Of a DNA stretch of 6,677 bases, positions 5,466 through 6,677 are shown in pieces (the stretch's first letter is position 1; each line of letters opens with the position of its first letter). Source of the DNA: Bacteroidia bacterium (GTDB lineage Bacteria > Bacteroidota > Bacteroidia > Bacteroidales > CAJPTX01); contig CAJPTS010000105.1 in the NCBI GenBank assembly GCA_905373625.1, positions 1-6,677 of the forward strand. The letters are read 5' to 3'. Under the pieces are notes generated by a model. The model ran no database searches and had not been told where the DNA came from. It saw nothing but the letters and a program-made list of their open reading frames with translations. A program made the translations under genes and the position numbers.

Positions 5466-6677
5466 TACTCAAATGTTGTTTGAAGTGTTACTCGAAAATT
5501 TCGTCCAGGCATCGGATAATTCAGCACCACGGCGTATTGTTGGTCTAGTAAATTATTGAGCTCTAGGCGCAAGAGTATTGTATGTGCAAAGATATTGAAG
5601 TTTAGTGCTACAGCCAGATCACTGGTATACCACGCGGGTTCGTAATTGAAAGGACTATTCTCTGGTAGGTGATAACGTTCGCCCGTGTAGAGAAAACTGT
5701 AATAAAGCGAGTAGCTGCGCCACGTATAGCTAAAAACTGCCGCCCCACTATGCCAAGGAATGTACGGGATTTGATGCCGATAATACACCGCACGCGGGTC
5801 AGTGAGATCGCGTGCCTCGGAGTAAGCATATTGCAAGCGAAGTGAGAAATTCTGCCGATGCCACGTTTGCGTTTGTAGAAGTAGCGAGCACTCGAGTCCG
5901 CGCATAGCCACCTTGCCCAGATTTACAGTCGTCCAATGAAACTGTCCGCGGGTGGGGTAGGCAATTATCTTGTTGTAAACGCTGTTATTGTAAACATCTG
6001 TTTGTAGCGTTACTTCCTTGAAAAATGTACGTTCTGCGACATAATGCCAGCGAGCTCCAGCCGAACGCTGTTGAGTGAACTCTGGTTTAAGCGCGCGGTT
6101 ACCCCAGCCTGTATAATACAGCTCATTGAATGTGGGATGCCGAAGTGTTTGTTTCCAAAAAGCATAGAAAGACAGACTCGGTAAGCGCGGAAGCGAGTAA
6201 GAGGCAAATAGTGCAGGACACAAATGCCACGCGGGAGATTCTGACACTTGTTGCTCACGACGGTATGCGCCCGTAGTTACTGCAGAGGCACGAAGCAAAA
6301 AGGTACTGTAATGAAATGCCAGCAGCGCCGCCACGTAATGTGTAGTCTGATGGGGTGACGAAAAACCTAAAGGTGGACTATGGCGGAGACGGTCGTAGCT
6401 CTCGAGCATGTTCCAAAGAAGATCATAAGCCAGCGTTCCCTCTAACCACGAGGCGAATTGAAATGCATGTACAGACGAAATATAGGCTTCGTGCTGCTTG
6501 TAGAGGAGATTGGCGGCGTAAAAGCGCGGATCGAGTTGCCGATAGTGGGTGTCACTATAAGCATATTTGACCAAGAGCTTGGTACGGTAACGCGTAGAGA
6601 ACTCCTTCTGCCATTTGAATTGTGTGAAAACAGTGTTGTCCGTGAGGCGTTCGCCACGTTGCCATACATTATTAACA
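5465..6677 (-). CDS. TonB-dependent outer-membrane receptor, C-terminal part (BtuB-like), 5' end off window
   Basis: The visible 403 residues are the C-terminal half of the barrel; the frame stays open to the right edge, so the TTG at 6574 is not the start. The signal peptide, TonB box and plug lie outside the window. Barrel signatures are R-H-P-T-F-N-E-L-Y-Y-T (about 179-189 of the visible part), followed by G-N-R-A-L-K-P-E, and the closing segment N-N-L-L-D-Q-Q-Y-A-V-V-L-N-Y-P-M-P-G-R, ending T-L-Q-T-T-F-E. Aromatic, alternating strands fill the space between. Such receptors import cobalamin, siderophores, haem or sugars using TonB energy; the BtuG-like gene downstream makes cobalamin the best guess, but nothing visible in the barrel proves it. 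The stop codon shares one base with the lipoprotein start, so the two are co-transcribed. Any cobalamin riboswitch would lie beyond 6677. Confidence 0.9.
   Translation of the reverse strand, partial: VNNVWQRGERLTDNTVFTQFKWQKEFSTRYRTKLLVKYAYSDTHYRQLDPRFYAANLLYKQHEAYISSVHAFQFASWLEGTLAYDLLWNMLESYDRLRHSPPLGFSSPHQTTHYVAALLAFHYSTFLLRASAVTTGAYRREQQVSESPAWHLCPALFASYSLPRLPSLSFYAFWKQTLRHPTFNELYYTGWGNRALKPEFTQQRSAGARWHYVAERTFFKEVTLQTDVYNNSVYNKIIAYPTRGQFHWTTVNLGKVAMRGLECSLLLQTQTWHRQNFSLRLQYAYSEARDLTDPRAVYYRHQIPYIPWHSGAAVFSYTWRSYSLYYSFLYTGERYHLPENSPFNYEPAWYTSDLAVALNFNIFAHTILLRLELNNLLDQQYAVVLNYPMPGRNFRVTLQTTFE

Noticed and set aside
5587..5594. Second TATCTTTG on the minus strand as an internal promoter for the lipoprotein gene
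   Set aside because: It lies within the receptor coding sequence (Asn-Ile-Phe-Ala codons), has no -33 element, and the downstream gene is already coupled to the receptor; probably chance.

Overview
The window looks like chromosomal DNA of a Bacteroidota bacterium, most likely Bacteroidales and near Porphyromonas. The evidence is protein content: a lipobox FKBP isomerase, a PorT-like outer-membrane barrel, and a TonB-dependent receptor followed by a YncE/DUF5074 surface lipoprotein. Promoter-like TAnnTTTG boxes sit just upstream of two genes, and base composition is intermediate. The genus is an inference.

Layout, left to right. Positions 1-325 (minus) hold the start of a TaqI/Eco57I-type target-recognition domain from a type IIG restriction-modification enzyme. 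It has no methyltransferase domain upstream and runs off the left edge. Positions 326-616 are a gap between divergent genes with a likely promoter for the next gene. Positions 617-1150 (plus) encode a small FKBP-type peptidyl-prolyl isomerase lipoprotein. Everything from 1161 to the right edge is on the minus strand. Read in transcription order it is: a TonB-dependent receptor (5' end outside the window) and a BtuG-like beta-propeller lipoprotein (1-bp overlap); an 84-bp gap with an inverted repeat, a promoter and a strong ribosome binding site; then sirtuin deacylase, outer-membrane barrel, MutY and RadC.

Function. The receptor and lipoprotein look like a surface uptake pair, with cobalamin the best substrate guess from BtuG resemblance. 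The sirtuin-barrel-mutY-radC group is tightly packed (8-bp overlap, 18-bp gap, 1-bp overlap) and is probably one operon from the promoter at about 4273-4280. It mixes NAD-dependent protein deacylation, an envelope protein and oxidative DNA damage repair. RadC and the FKBP gene converge with only 10 bp between their stop codons.

No tRNA, rRNA, CRISPR array, insertion sequence or intact defence system was recognised. Most of the window is ordinary core-genome content. The points most worth a second look are the N-terminally truncated restriction-modification fragment, the receptor/BtuG-like pair, and the sirtuin lacking its zinc-site cysteines.
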